Shown here in pieces: positions 9,178-18,995 of a DNA stretch of 64,000 nt. Position numbers and translations under genes: made by a program. The notes under the pieces were generated by a model. That model was not told the DNA's origin. It saw only the letters and a list, made by a program, of their open reading frames with translations, and ran no database searches. Where the stretch lies: assembly GCA_964370675.1 (NCBI GenBank), contig CAYJKC010000004.1, positions 34,735 to 98,734 of the forward strand. Reading direction: 5' to 3'. Source of the DNA: CAYJAD01 sp964370675. GTDB lineage: Bacteria; Desulfobacterota; Desulfovibrionia; Desulfovibrionales; Desulfovibrionaceae. Positions within the stretch are counted from its first letter, which is position 1. Each line of letters starts with the position of its first letter.

Positions 9178-9981
9178 TGCGTAAATTAGCAAAAGCATGG
9201 CTTATTACTGTATATGCATTTTTATATCTACCCATTTTGATTGTAATAGTTTATTCTTTTAATTCTGCGCGTTATTCTACTGAATGGAAGGGCTTTACCC
9301 TTAAATGGTATGAAGTGCTTATTAATAATTCAAGTTTACTTGATGCTGCATTAAACTCGCTTAGTGTGGCAACTCTTGCCGCAACCCTTGCAACTTTTCT
9401 TGGCATCATGGCAGCCTTAGCCCTGTATCGTTATAAATTTTTTGGGCAAAAGATACTCTATGGTTCCATTTATATTTTAACGGTTTCACCAGATATTGTT
9501 ATGGGTATATCCTTNNNNNNNNNNAATCTTCTTCATTGCCATAGGGCTTGAGCTTGGGTTTTCAACCCTTTTAATGGCACACACTACCCTTTGCCTACCC
9601 TTTGTGACCATAACAGTTCTGGCACGTATGGCAGAATTTGACGAAAGCTTGGTAGAGGCAGCAAGAGATCTTGGGGCTACAGAATGGCAAGCATTTTACC
9701 ATGTTATTTTACCACTCATTATGCCATCAGTATTTGCCGGTTGGCTTTTAGCCTTTACCTTAGCAATGGATGATGTGCTCATTAGCTTTTTTGTAACTGG
9801 TGCAACATATGAAGTTTTACCACTAAAAATTTATTCTATGGTGCGCCTTGGCATGAAACCAGATATAAACGCTTTATCAACTGTGACCTTTGTATTCACG
9901 GTTGTGGTAGTATTTACAGCTTGGTGGTTTATTAATACATTTAAAAATACTCACTCCAACACAAAAAAACATAAAGTTTAA
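9177..9981 (+). CDS. potC: spermidine/putrescine ABC transporter permease PotC, interrupted by assembly gap
   Basis: Second permease of the importer. Residues before the gap (YILTVSPDIVMGIS) and after it (IFFIAIGLELGFSTLLMAH) belong to one PotC, and the EAARDLGATEWQAFYHVILP loop is intact. The two halves lie in different frames only because ten Ns were placed between them; the true gap must be a multiple of three (for example 9 or 12 bases). Expected length is about 267 residues, normal for PotC. It should not be called a frameshift. Confidence 0.9.
9515..9524. other. assembly gap (10 N) inside potC
   Basis: Ten undetermined bases. Frame analysis of the flanking potC halves shows the placeholder length is not the real one. 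Confidence 0.98.
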
Positions 9982-10016
9982 AATATTAACCCTTTAACCC
10001 TGGAGAAAAACATAAT

Positions 10017-11063
10017 ATGAAAAAACTCATTCTGACCCCCCTTTGCCTCGCCCTAGTGTTATGCCTAAGTAGCTTAAGTCTAGCGGCCAGTAATCAAAGC
10101 ATTAATGTGTATAACTGGTCGGAATACATACCTCAAGAAGTGCTAGATAAATTTACCGCTGAAACTGGTATTAAGGTTGTGTACACCACATACGAATCCA
10201 ATGAAGCCATGTATGCCAAGTTAAAACTTCTCGAAGGTAAGGGCTATGACGTCGTAGTGCCGTCTACTTATTTTGTTTCTCTCATGCATCAAAATGACTT
10301 ATTGTCCATGATTGATAAGCAAAAACTACCTAATATGAAATACCTTGAGTCATTGGTCATGAACCAAGACTTTGACCCCAATAATGATTTTTCCATACCC
10401 TATATGTGGGGTGTACAAGGATTTATGGTTAACAAAAAAGCTGTAGACCCAGCAAGCATAACATCTTGGAATGACTTAATGCGCGAAGAATTTAAGGGTA
10501 AATTATTACTTTCTGATGACTTACGCGACACCTTTGGCGCAGCTCTAAAAGCCACTGGAGCAACAGTTAACTCAAAAGATGCAGCCCAAATTAAAGCCGC
10601 TTATGATTGGCTTGTAAAACTTAAACCCTCTGTGCGCATATTTGATGTAACCGCTGCAAAACAGGCTTTAATTAGTGAAGAAGTTATGGCTGGTATGATT
10701 TGGAATGGTGATGCCTTCATAGCTAAGGCTGAAAATCCAGATTTGGAATTTATTTATCCTAAAGATGGCGCCCCTCTGTGGGTGGACAGCTTTGTGATTC
10801 CAGCTCAAGCTGAGAATAAAGATGGCGCGCATGCTTTTATTAATTTCATGCTGCGCCCTGACATTGCAGCCCTATGCGTTGAAGAATTTAATTATTCCAC
10901 GCCAAATACTGGAGTTAAACCATTACTTCAAAAGAAATTTAGCCAAAGTAAGCTTATTTTCCCAACAGCTGCAGACCTAAAAAATAGTGAATTTACCCAA
11001 GGCATTGGTGAAACACAAAAAATTTATGAAAAATACTGGGAAGAGTTAAAAATTGGTGGTTAA
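10017..11063 (+). CDS. potD: spermidine/putrescine-binding periplasmic protein
   Basis: 348 residues. Signal peptide 1-23 (LCLSSLSLAA), then INVYNWSEYIPQEVLDKFTAETGIKV, the typical PotD/PotF start. The conserved VPSTYFVSLM, MWGVQGFMVNKKAV, YPKDGAPLWVDSFVIP and FINFMLRP blocks are present. The acidic and aromatic residues of the polyamine pocket (W, D, E) appear kept. It captures polyamine in the periplasm for PotABC. GGAG lies upstream of the ATG. Last gene of potABCD; a hairpin follows at 11092-11125. Confidence 0.93.
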   Translation: MKKLILTPLCLALVLCLSSLSLAASNQSINVYNWSEYIPQEVLDKFTAETGIKVVYTTYESNEAMYAKLKLLEGKGYDVVVPSTYFVSLMHQNDLLSMIDKQKLPNMKYLESLVMNQDFDPNNDFSIPYMWGVQGFMVNKKAVDPASITSWNDLMREEFKGKLLLSDDLRDTFGAALKATGATVNSKDAAQIKAAYDWLVKLKPSVRIFDVTAAKQALISEEVMAGMIWNGDAFIAKAENPDLEFIYPKDGAPLWVDSFVIPAQAENKDGAHAFINFMLRPDIAALCVEEFNYSTPNTGVKPLLQKKFSQSKLIFPTAADLKNSEFTQGIGETQKIYEKYWEELKIGG

Positions 11064-11091
11064 ATTTAATTTAATTGTATAAAGACTTATA

Positions 11092-11125
11092 AAGCCCTGT
11101 ATTTATAGATATAAATGCAGGGCTT
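11092..11125 (+). terminator. hairpin terminator after potABCD
   Basis: A 16-bp inverted repeat with one G-T pair (AAGCCCTG... at 11092-11107, complement at 11110-11125) starts 29 bases past the potD stop. The downstream T tract is weak. Confidence 0.6.
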
Positions 11126-11162
11126 AGATTGATGATAACCCCCTGTGGGGTGTTTGTGCCGC

Positions 11163-11220
11163 CCAAGCAAGCAAAGCTTGCTTGGCAGTAAGACACGAAA
11201 ATAGACTTTTTTAAAAAAGT
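11163..11220. promoter_or_regulatory. hairpin plus 16-bp palindrome upstream of tgt
   Basis: CCAAGCAAGC (11163-11172) and its complement (11176-11185) form a 10-bp stem with a 3-base loop. 19 bases later ACTTTTTTAAAAAAGT (11205-11220) is a perfect palindrome ending 15 bases before the tgt ATG. It could be an operator or a second terminator for potD. Confidence 0.4.
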
Positions 11221-11235
11221 GTATATTATTTTTAT

Positions 11236-12366
11236 ATGAATAATGTAGGAAAATTTACAGTCAGCGCCCAAGATGGAGATGCGCGTGTTGGCAATTTAAT
11301 TACTGCCCATGGTACAATAAATACGCCAATCTTTATGCCTGTGGGAACAGTGGCCTCAGTAAAAGCCATAGCTCCCGATGATCTACTAGCCCTTGATGCA
11401 GAAATTATTTTAGGTAATACCTATCATCTGTATTTGCGCCCCGGTGACGAACTTGTGGCTAGACGCGGTGGACTACACGGTTTTGCGGCGTGGGATAGAC
11501 CTATTCTGACAGATAGTGGTGGTTTTCAAGTTTTTAGTTTAAGCTCGCTCCGCAAAATTTGCGAAGAAGGGGTTGAATTTCGCTCTCACCTTGATGGTTC
11601 AAAGCATTTATTTACGCCGGAAAATGTCATAAAAATTCAACGAAATCTAAACTCTGACATTATGATGGTTTTAGATGAATGCGTGCCATACGGTGCAGAT
11701 TATGATTACACTGAAAAATCCCTAGCTCTAACCACACGCTGGGCAAAACGTGCTAGAGAGGCCTACCCCGCAGGACATGGACATAATCTACTTTTTGCCA
11801 TAACCCAAGGTGGATTTTTTAAAGATTTGCGCACCCGCTCTGTGGAGGAACTTTGCGGGCTTGATTTTGACGGCTTTGCCATTGGCGGCTTATCTGTTGG
11901 TGAAAGCAAGACTGAAATGATGGAATTTTTATATCATACTGCACCACTTTTACCAAGCCACAAACCGCGCTACCTTATGGGTGTAGGCACTCCCCTTGAT
12001 ATTGTTAATGGCATTGCCGCGGGTATTGATATGTTTGATTGCGTTATGCCCACCCGTAATGCCCGCAATGGTACATTGTACACCTCGCAAGGTAAGATAA
12101 ATATTAAGCGCAAAGAATTTGCTGAAGACGATACTCCCCTTGACCCAGAATGCAATTGTTATACATGCAGAACCTTTAGTAAGGCATACTTGCGTCATCT
12201 TTATGTAAGTAAGGAAATTTTATCATTTAGATTAAACTCATTACATAACTTAACATATTATTTAGATTTAGTGCGTAAAGCTCGTCTTGCCATAAACCAA
12301 GGTAGTTTTGCAGAATTCAAAAGGGATATGGAGAGCATTTATCCACAAGAGGTAGTGCATGTCTAA
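11236..12366 (+). CDS. tgt: tRNA-guanine transglycosylase
   Basis: 376 residues. Swaps guanine 34 for preQ1 in GUN-anticodon tRNAs (queuosine pathway). Catalytic Asp93 in LTDSGGFQVFSL, the nucleophile Asp in IDMFDCVMPTRNARNG, GGLSVGE for base binding, and zinc ligands CNCYTC plus a downstream His (YLRHLY). Length is normal. It overlaps the next gene by 8 bases, so the membrane protein at 12359 is probably co-transcribed. Confidence 0.95.
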   Translation: MNNVGKFTVSAQDGDARVGNLITAHGTINTPIFMPVGTVASVKAIAPDDLLALDAEIILGNTYHLYLRPGDELVARRGGLHGFAAWDRPILTDSGGFQVFSLSSLRKICEEGVEFRSHLDGSKHLFTPENVIKIQRNLNSDIMMVLDECVPYGADYDYTEKSLALTTRWAKRAREAYPAGHGHNLLFAITQGGFFKDLRTRSVEELCGLDFDGFAIGGLSVGESKTEMMEFLYHTAPLLPSHKPRYLMGVGTPLDIVNGIAAGIDMFDCVMPTRNARNGTLYTSQGKINIKRKEFAEDDTPLDPECNCYTCRTFSKAYLRHLYVSKEILSFRLNSLHNLTYYLDLVRKARLAINQGSFAEFKRDMESIYPQEVVHV

Positions 12367-13450
12367 TGGACCTACATCATTATGTATACAAGATTTAAGC
12401 AAGTTAGTGCATGACGCTGCAAGCAGCTTACCCCATAATCCCAGTGAGCAAGATTTGCAAGGTTGTGCCTTTGATGTGCGCCGTGCTCTCATTAACAAAG
12501 CTGTGCAAAATATGACACAAGAATTTGAACAAGACGATAGTAATGAGAATGCGCATGACTTTGAGCACTATGAAGATATTTTGCGAAAAACCCTAGCCCC
12601 CATGCAAGGGCCTACACTGCAACGTATTCCAAAAACATCTGCCTTTCGTAGCGCACTTTTAGCCATACTTGGTCTTTTATTTGGCTCTGCCATTGGACAA
12701 GGAATCTCAGCAGCACATGGTCTTTCATCAGGTTTAGTTGTAATCTTTGGCATCTTAGGTGTTGTAGCAATGCTTTGGCTATCCGAGCATATTTTACAAG
12801 CTGCTCAAAGTGGTACCATTACCCTACCTTTAGGAACTTATACTTATAAGCGCGCGCGTAAATTTAGTCTTATATTATGGTTTGGCGTATTGGCTCTTGC
12901 TGTTATTCGAGATTTTTTAGGAGGGCGTACAGCTCTTTTGCATATATTTGAATCACTAAATTTATTTTTAACTACAGGTAATGTCCTTGGAATTTTTACT
13001 AATATTTATGGAGTCTTAGCTTTTGCACTCGGTATTGGGTTGCTCATCAAACGCCCAATAGTTTTTGATAAAGAAGGCTTTATTAAACAATTAGAATTAG
13101 CTAGTCTTAATTGGTGGAATGGGGCAACACTATGCTCTAAGCTATTAATAGAAAATGAATTACTTAAAAATAACCCTGCCCAAAAACATTGGCAGCAAGT
13201 GGGGCGCGATGTATATTCGTTTGCGCATGAATTACCAAATGCACAAAAGCAATGGCTTACAGAACGATTGCATAAACTTGGCATAAAAACTTTAAACGAA
13301 GAACATGCTCTTACGTGGCATAAGCAAATGCTTGAGCACTATATACCCCTAGGGCATATTGATGATGGTGATGCTTGCTATGTGGATGAACCACCAATTT
13401 TAGAAGATAATATAGTAGTGCGCAAAGGCACTATGCGCAAAATTAGGTAA
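12359..13450 (+). CDS. membrane protein of unknown function, partner of the Hsp70-like protein
   Basis: 363 residues, family not recognised. A soluble acidic N-terminus (1-95) is followed by about four hydrophobic segments (about 97-113, 123-142, 169-186, 212-232) and a soluble C-terminus of about 130 residues. It overlaps tgt by 8 bases and ends 30 bases before the Hsp70-like gene. The tight spacing suggests the two work together at the membrane. No catalytic motif is visible. Confidence 0.7.
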   Translation: MSNGPTSLCIQDLSKLVHDAASSLPHNPSEQDLQGCAFDVRRALINKAVQNMTQEFEQDDSNENAHDFEHYEDILRKTLAPMQGPTLQRIPKTSAFRSALLAILGLLFGSAIGQGISAAHGLSSGLVVIFGILGVVAMLWLSEHILQAAQSGTITLPLGTYTYKRARKFSLILWFGVLALAVIRDFLGGRTALLHIFESLNLFLTTGNVLGIFTNIYGVLAFALGIGLLIKRPIVFDKEGFIKQLELASLNWWNGATLCSKLLIENELLKNNPAQKHWQQVGRDVYSFAHELPNAQKQWLTERLHKLGIKTLNEEHALTWHKQMLEHYIPLGHIDDGDACYVDEPPILEDNIVVRKGTMRKIR

Positions 13451-13480
13451 TTTGACATTAATTATATATAGGTAAATTAA

Positions 13481-15496
13481 ATGCGTATCACAGCAATGGA
13501 TTTAGGCACAAGCAATACATGTATTGCCGTTAGTGATGCTGGAAAAGTTAGCATCATTAAACCTGAAGGCTGGCATAATGCTGCCCTTGGCGGAGCTATA
13601 CCAACACTTGTGCTCTATAAAAACGGGCAAGCCTTCTTAATTGGAGCTGCGGCAGAATATGAATTTGGCGAAGCTAAGGAGCATGAGCGCAAAAGCTACA
13701 GCCTACATGGCCAATTTAAGCCAGACATTGCAGTGCATGAGGATGCAAAAAGTCATATGCTTAACTTTTTGCATTTATTGCGTTCACGACTTGACCCAGA
13801 AGGACCTATGTTTGTTGGCATTCCATCTCAAGCCGAAAATCACTATCAACAAATTTTAAGAATGTGCCTTAAAGAAACTGGCTTTGAAGAAGCTAGATTT
13901 TTGCGCGAACCTGTAGGAGCAGTTTTACACTATATTGCCAAGGGAGCATTACCTCCATCGGTTGCAGCAAGGGGTGTATTGACTGTTGATTTTGGCGGTG
14001 GCACTTGTGATCTTGCTTTTTTAAGGCGTGCTGATGTGGTGGGACGTCATGGGGATATGCTCTACGGTGGGCGTTTATTTGATGATTTATTTTATCAAAC
14101 TTTGCTTGCACATAACCCTGAACTTGAGCAACGTTTAATTAATGAAAACAATGACTACTATGTCCACTGGGTAGCTTGTCGCAGGGCTAAAGAAGAATTT
14201 TCTGCAGCCATGCAAGTAGATAGAGCAAAAAGTGTCACCGTGAGAGTGCGCTGGAGTTATTTTGATGGGCACAAAGTGCAAGAAAATGCAGCATACATTG
14301 CTGACTTTACATGGGAAAAATTTTTAGAGCGGGCAGGAAGTTATAAAGCAAGTCCTGCCTTTTTAGAAACTTTAATAAAACACGGGCAAAGAACAGGTTT
14401 ATCAGCTCGTGGTATTGGGCTTTTAGAAGGCAAACATGTAGATTTAATTTCATGGTTTGAAGATATTTTACTTGAAACCTTAACCATGGCCCGCCAAGAA
14501 AAAATATCCCCCCTTGCTGATGTCCCCCTAGTGCTACTTACGGGCGGAAGTAGTGCCTGGCCATTTGTTGAAGATATGGTGCGCCACACATTAGGTAGTC
14601 GCACCAAGTTACTTTTGGGTGATGAGCCTTATGCCGACATTGCCAAAGGGCTTGCTCAATATACCATGCTTGCAGAGCATCTGCGCGAAGGACGCACAGC
14701 ACTACAACAAGCCTTACCAAGCTTTATGGAAGAACGTATTAGACGTAAAGCCATACACAAAACCCTAGAACAAGGGTCTGAAAGCCTATTGCTGGAACTG
14801 GGTGATTTTTTACGCCAAGTTATTCTTTTACCACAATTTAAGCATTATCGCGAGCATGGAGGCGCCGTAACAAAGCTCATGGAAGGCATTGCCTTAGCTA
14901 TGCTCAAGGAAGAAAAACGCATACGCGGTCTACTTGATGATGCCATGGGGATCATGGGTCGAAAGATTGTGCAAGCTTGCCGCACCGAACTTAAAGACTG
15001 GTTTCGTGAGCATGGCATACCTATTGTACCAGAACGGCTAGAACAAACTTGGCTTGCCCTTGAAATGGATGAATTTATTACGCGCATGGCAGAAGAACTT
15101 GGTAAATCAACTCTATCCCAAGATCGCCAATCAGCAGAACTTGCCACCATGATTGCAGGACCAAGCTTGGCTGCCCTTGCTGCATCAGGTGCGCCGCTCA
15201 CAGCCATGACCGTAGGCATAAGTGGGCTTATTCTTATGAAGGTTTTCAACTTAGATCGCTGGGTGGTGGAAAAGGTGCTTTATGTGCCCATACCCTCACT
15301 TTTGCGTCGCCGTTTATTTAGTGAATCACGACTTGAAAAGCTATGCGATGAGCAGGTTAAAGCCTTTGGTGAAGATTTCAAAAAGCAAATTTTAGTGCAA
15401 TGGAAAAACTCAGAAGGACGCGTATTAGCAGAGGCAGCACGTGTAGCCAGTGAAGAAATAGATGCACTAGACATACTTAATATCACACCAGCTTAA
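13481..15496 (+). CDS. Hsp70/actin-fold ATPase with non-canonical C-terminus
   Basis: 671 residues. The N-terminal 400 residues are an Hsp70-type nucleotide-binding domain: phosphate-1 DLGTSNTCIAV (7-17), FLREPVGAVLHY, phosphate-2 VDFGGGTCDLAF, and adenosine motif LTGGSSAWPFVEDMV. The region after about 420 does not resemble the DnaK substrate-binding domain. It is helical and charged, with one hydrophobic segment (about 557-588, Ala/Gly-rich, then ISGLILMKVF), suggesting membrane association. It is therefore not DnaK or HscA. It follows a membrane-protein gene closely. Its client and role are unknown. Confidence 0.75.
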   Translation: MRITAMDLGTSNTCIAVSDAGKVSIIKPEGWHNAALGGAIPTLVLYKNGQAFLIGAAAEYEFGEAKEHERKSYSLHGQFKPDIAVHEDAKSHMLNFLHLLRSRLDPEGPMFVGIPSQAENHYQQILRMCLKETGFEEARFLREPVGAVLHYIAKGALPPSVAARGVLTVDFGGGTCDLAFLRRADVVGRHGDMLYGGRLFDDLFYQTLLAHNPELEQRLINENNDYYVHWVACRRAKEEFSAAMQVDRAKSVTVRVRWSYFDGHKVQENAAYIADFTWEKFLERAGSYKASPAFLETLIKHGQRTGLSARGIGLLEGKHVDLISWFEDILLETLTMARQEKISPLADVPLVLLTGGSSAWPFVEDMVRHTLGSRTKLLLGDEPYADIAKGLAQYTMLAEHLREGRTALQQALPSFMEERIRRKAIHKTLEQGSESLLLELGDFLRQVILLPQFKHYREHGGAVTKLMEGIALAMLKEEKRIRGLLDDAMGIMGRKIVQACRTELKDWFREHGIPIVPERLEQTWLALEMDEFITRMAEELGKSTLSQDRQSAELATMIAGPSLAALAASGAPLTAMTVGISGLILMKVFNLDRWVVEKVLYVPIPSLLRRRLFSESRLEKLCDEQVKAFGEDFKKQILVQWKNSEGRVLAEAARVASEEIDALDILNITPA

Positions 15497-15518
15497 ATAA
15501 TTATGCTAGCCTGCTACG

Positions 15519-16484
15519 CTAATTTATTTCACCAAATATATCTTGATGCTTTGCTAAATATTGCTTGATGCTTTGACTAAATTTAATGGCTCCTTGCTTA
15601 GATAAATGGTCTGGGTCATGAAAATCGCTAGATACATAACCATGCTCTTGAGCATAAAATGCTGAATAATAATTCGGGGTTGACAAATTAAGTTCTTGTA
15701 AAATATCTCCAAAAAACTTTTCTAAATCTTGTTTGACATAAAACTTATTATAGGACTGCCATGTGGGAGTGGTAACTAACAAAAGCTTCACACCTTTTGC
15801 ATCAAGTAGAGCTTTAATATTTTTTAAATCTTGCATAACTTCTTGTGTAACAGCTGGCTTAGCATGTCGCTTATAAGCTAGAGCACCAAGATGGTCAAAT
15901 TGACTTATATCACCTGATGGAGCATTATAATCGCCAAATTCAGTAACTTGACTAATTGTGGAAGCTGCACACAAATCCCTTATACTTTGAGGAAGCCCCA
16001 AAGCCAAGGCTAATGAAAAATGCTGCAAAAAATTTCTGCTCCATAGTCCGTCAAAATGGACGTTGCTCGGCACAATATGCATAAAGTGCTTATAATAAAA
16101 CTTTCTATAATCTTCTAATGGACCTACTCCCAATTGAATAGACATGCTAAAGGTTGACAGTGGCAATATTACCAACTTTAAGCTTTTCATTTTATTGATA
16201 TATTTTTTAAGAAAGGCCTTGTCATAATTAAAACCTTGGCTCACATTACTTAAATTAAAAGCGTGCTCTGATATAGTGCTAGCTGAAATACCATATAAAC
16301 CATGCGACGAGCCAAGCACTAGAACTTGAATATTTTGTACTTTATCCAAAAGGTGTTTATTTTTTACTGCATAGATATTTTCATTATTACGAATAGCATA
16401 CTCAATCATAGAAATAGTTAATATTATAACCAAAATCCCTATGCCAACACCGCAATAAAACAAGGTAAATTTATTCTTAAGCAT
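15519..16484 (-). CDS. SGNH-like membrane-anchored protein, probable O-acylation partner
   Basis: 321 residues. One N-terminal membrane anchor (about 8-28), then a DltD/AlgJ-like extracytoplasmic domain. GSSHG (about 58-62) looks like the block I nucleophile Ser, and DPDHLSKQG near the C-terminus supplies the block V Asp and His. It lies 15 bases downstream of an MBOAT acyltransferase, the usual arrangement in which the MBOAT exports acyl groups and the SGNH protein transfers them to a polysaccharide. The target polymer is not known. The stop is only 22 bases from the convergent Hsp70-like gene. Confidence 0.7.
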   Translation of the reverse strand: MLKNKFTLFYCGVGIGILVIILTISMIEYAIRNNENIYAVKNKHLLDKVQNIQVLVLGSSHGLYGISASTISEHAFNLSNVSQGFNYDKAFLKKYINKMKSLKLVILPLSTFSMSIQLGVGPLEDYRKFYYKHFMHIVPSNVHFDGLWSRNFLQHFSLALALGLPQSIRDLCAASTISQVTEFGDYNAPSGDISQFDHLGALAYKRHAKPAVTQEVMQDLKNIKALLDAKGVKLLLVTTPTWQSYNKFYVKQDLEKFFGDILQELNLSTPNYYSAFYAQEHGYVSSDFHDPDHLSKQGAIKFSQSIKQYLAKHQDIFGEIN

Positions 16485-16499
16485 AAAACCGCACAGTTT

Positions 16500-17771
16500 T
16501 TAAAATTGAAAGTAAATAAATTCTGTATGNNNNNNNNNNNNNNNNNNNNNNNNNNNNNNNNNNNNNNNNNNNNNNNNNNNNNNNNNNNNNNNNNNNNNNN
16601 NNNNNNNNNNNNNNNNNNNNNNNNNNNNNCGTTCAAAGCTGGTACATCTAAAAATAATCCATGCAAAATTCACAAAACAAAGAGTTAATGCCCAAGCTAT
16701 AAATTTTGGTATTTTAATTTTTACATATGAAGTGCATAGCCTGTGCACAATTAAAGCCATGCCATGCAAAGCCCCCCAGAGCACAAAGGTCCAAGATGCA
16801 CCATGCCACAAGCCACCAAGCAAAAATGTTACAAATAAATTGCGCTGGGTCGCAAGGGTAGAACCTTTATTACCACCCAAGGGTATATAGAGATAATCAC
16901 GCAGCCAACGCGAAAGCGTCATATGCCACCTTCGCCAAAAATCTTGTATATTTACAGCTTTGTATGGAGAGTTAAAGTTTTGAGGTAATTTAATGTTAAA
17001 AAATAGAGCACAGCCAAGGGCCATGTCTGTATAACCTGAAAAGTCAAAATAAAGTTGTAAACTATACGCTATTGAACCAAGCAAAGCTTCAAGAGTGCTT
17101 AGTTTTTCTGCTGTATCAAAACAATAACCCACCAAGGGCGAAAGGCTATCAGCAATAATAACTTTTTTTGCCAAACCCATGCTAAAAAGCTCTAAACCCA
17201 GAAAAAAATTATTTGCATTAAAGTTTTGCCCCACTGCAAATTGTGGCATCATTTCCTTATAATGCACAATGGGACCAGCAACTAATTGTGGGAAAAAACA
17301 TACAAAACAGCAATAACTGGCAAAGCTGCTTTGTAAAGGAATATGCTTTTTTGTATAAATATCAGAAAGGTATGCGACTTGTTGAAAGGTAAAAAAACTT
17401 ATGCCAATGGGTAACAAGATATTTTGCAATGGTATGGCGCTAGATAGAACATTATTAAGGCTTAAAACAATAAAATCTGTATATTTATAATAAACCAACA
17501 ATCCTATATTAAAAAATAGTCCAAGCAAAAACATGCTTTTAGCATGCACTTTGGCAAAGTAAATTCTTTGTCCTACACTATAATTCACCACAATGGATGC
17601 TAAAATTATCCAAATATTTTCTGGTTTCCAATAACCATAATAAAATAATGATACAAGAAATAAAAATGGAGCGATAAATTTTTTACCGCCAAAATATAGT
17701 ATTACATAATAAAAAATCACTGAAAAAGGCAAGAAAAGGAAAATAAATTCAATAGAACTAAAAACCATCAT
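16500..17771 (-). CDS. MBOAT-family O-acyltransferase (AlgI-like), interrupted by gap
   Basis: 423 codons counting the 100 N. Many membrane helices. The conserved motif DFWRRWHMTLSRWLRDYLYIPLGG and the catalytic His region GLWHGASWTFVLWGALHG identify the AlgI/DltB branch of MBOAT proteins. The N run at 16530-16629 hides part of the last helices, so the true C-terminus is uncertain; the frame continues to a stop at 16500 with the placeholder length. It lies 27 bases downstream of menC and may share its transcript. Confidence 0.85.
   Translation of the reverse strand: MMVFSSIEFIFLFLPFSVIFYYVILYFGGKKFIAPFLFLVSLFYYGYWKPENIWIILASIVVNYSVGQRIYFAKVHAKSMFLLGLFFNIGLLVYYKYTDFIVLSLNNVLSSAIPLQNILLPIGISFFTFQQVAYLSDIYTKKHIPLQSSFASYCCFVCFFPQLVAGPIVHYKEMMPQFAVGQNFNANNFFLGLELFSMGLAKKVIIADSLSPLVGYCFDTAEKLSTLEALLGSIAYSLQLYFDFSGYTDMALGCALFFNIKLPQNFNSPYKAVNIQDFWRRWHMTLSRWLRDYLYIPLGGNKGSTLATQRNLFVTFLLGGLWHGASWTFVLWGALHGMALIVHRLCTSYVKIKIPKFIAWALTLCFVNFAWIIFRCTSFEXXXXXXXXXXXXXXXXXXXXXXXXXXXXXXXXXXHTEFIYFQF
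16530..16629. other. assembly gap (100 N) in the MBOAT gene
   Basis: Exactly 100 N, a standard placeholder; the real length is unknown. Confidence 0.98.
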
Positions 17772-17798
17772 TAAACCTCAAACATAAAGCTAATTCAC

Positions 17799-18995
17799 TT
17801 AAACCAATCTATCAATTCCAAAATACCATTCGTTTTTGGTGTATTTTTTTAATGTAAGTTTGTCAATTTGTACACCAATACCAATGCCACGCGGCACTAG
17901 AATTTTACCCTGCCTAGATACAATAGGTGGTGTAATTAAATCTTGCTCAAAATAGCGCGCTGAATCCGATAAATCGCCTGCTATGTATGCTCCTTCTAAA
18001 GCAGCTAATTGCACATGTAAGATTTTTGAAATACCACTTTCCACCATACTACCTATAAAATAAGGGATATGGTGTTTGCGACAAAAATCTATCACTTTAG
18101 TAATATAAAACAATCCCCCTAAGCGACCAATTTTTATATTTATCATTTTTAATATTTTTTGCTCAAAGGCTTTATGCATATCCTCAAGGCTTAATAAACT
18201 CTCATCATGGCAAATTTTAAATTGTAATTGCTGCATGGCATCAACGTAGGCATCAAAATCATCATTATTATAATGATGTATAGACCTTGCACCAAGATCA
18301 AAGACTTCTTCAATACAGGCTAAGTTTAAATCATTATATGCCTTTAATTCTTCCATATGTGTTTTATTAAAACTGTACGAAGCATTAGCATCAGCAAGCA
18401 TTATGAGGTTTGGAAATTTTTGGCGGATTTGTTGCAATTTTTTTAGGCAACTCCAGTCAGCACTGGGAAATATTTTAAACTTAAAACGTTTGCACCCTTG
18501 CTCCACATACTTTGCAACCATATGCTCTAATTGTGCATATGGCATATCACCAAGAGCAATGCCCACATCAATTTGCGCAGATAATTTTTCCTCAAAAAGC
18601 ATTTCAATTAAATTTTTGTTATGCCGCTTGGCGTATAGGTCAAGTAAAGCATTTTCAAGACCGGCTAGGGCCATGGGAGAAGATAAATCAAAAATAGCAT
18701 GTACATCAAAAGGATGGTTAATTTTTTCTGCCAGTAACTCAGGAATATATTTTGTTTTTAATAAATTAAGAGCAGAGCTTAAAGTTTCATTAGTATAAAA
18801 AGGCTCCGTAAAAGCAACGACCTCTCCGTACCCAGTCAAGCCACTGTTATCTTTTACCTTAATCAAAAGAGTATCGCGCTTACTCAGTGTGGCTTTTGCA
18901 GACTTAAAGTTAAACTTTAAAGGTAGCTGTAGGTGCAAAATTTCTATCTGCTGTATATCAAAACTCATAGTAGTTAACAATTTAAAGCATTGCAT
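17799..18995 (-). CDS. menC: o-succinylbenzoate synthase
   Basis: 398 residues, enolase superfamily. Dehydrates SHCHC to o-succinylbenzoate in classical menaquinone synthesis. KFKIF carries the catalytic KxK pair, metal ligands are in LADANA, IEEVF and CHDES, and the second Lys in NIKIGRLGG. The sequence resembles the MenC/NSAR type. It overlaps menH by 14 bases; a second in-frame ATG (MSFDIQQ) ten codons in is also possible. Last of menF-D-H-C. Confidence 0.88.
   Translation of the reverse strand: MQCFKLLTTMSFDIQQIEILHLQLPLKFNFKSAKATLSKRDTLLIKVKDNSGLTGYGEVVAFTEPFYTNETLSSALNLLKTKYIPELLAEKINHPFDVHAIFDLSSPMALAGLENALLDLYAKRHNKNLIEMLFEEKLSAQIDVGIALGDMPYAQLEHMVAKYVEQGCKRFKFKIFPSADWSCLKKLQQIRQKFPNLIMLADANASYSFNKTHMEELKAYNDLNLACIEEVFDLGARSIHHYNNDDFDAYVDAMQQLQFKICHDESLLSLEDMHKAFEQKILKMINIKIGRLGGLFYITKVIDFCRKHHIPYFIGSMVESGISKILHVQLAALEGAYIAGDLSDSARYFEQDLITPPIVSRQGKILVPRGIGIGVQIDKLTLKKYTKNEWYFGIDRLV

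Noticed and set aside
9177..9981. Apparent frameshift in potC
   Set aside because: The frame change falls exactly at ten Ns; a gap length that is a multiple of three restores one reading frame.
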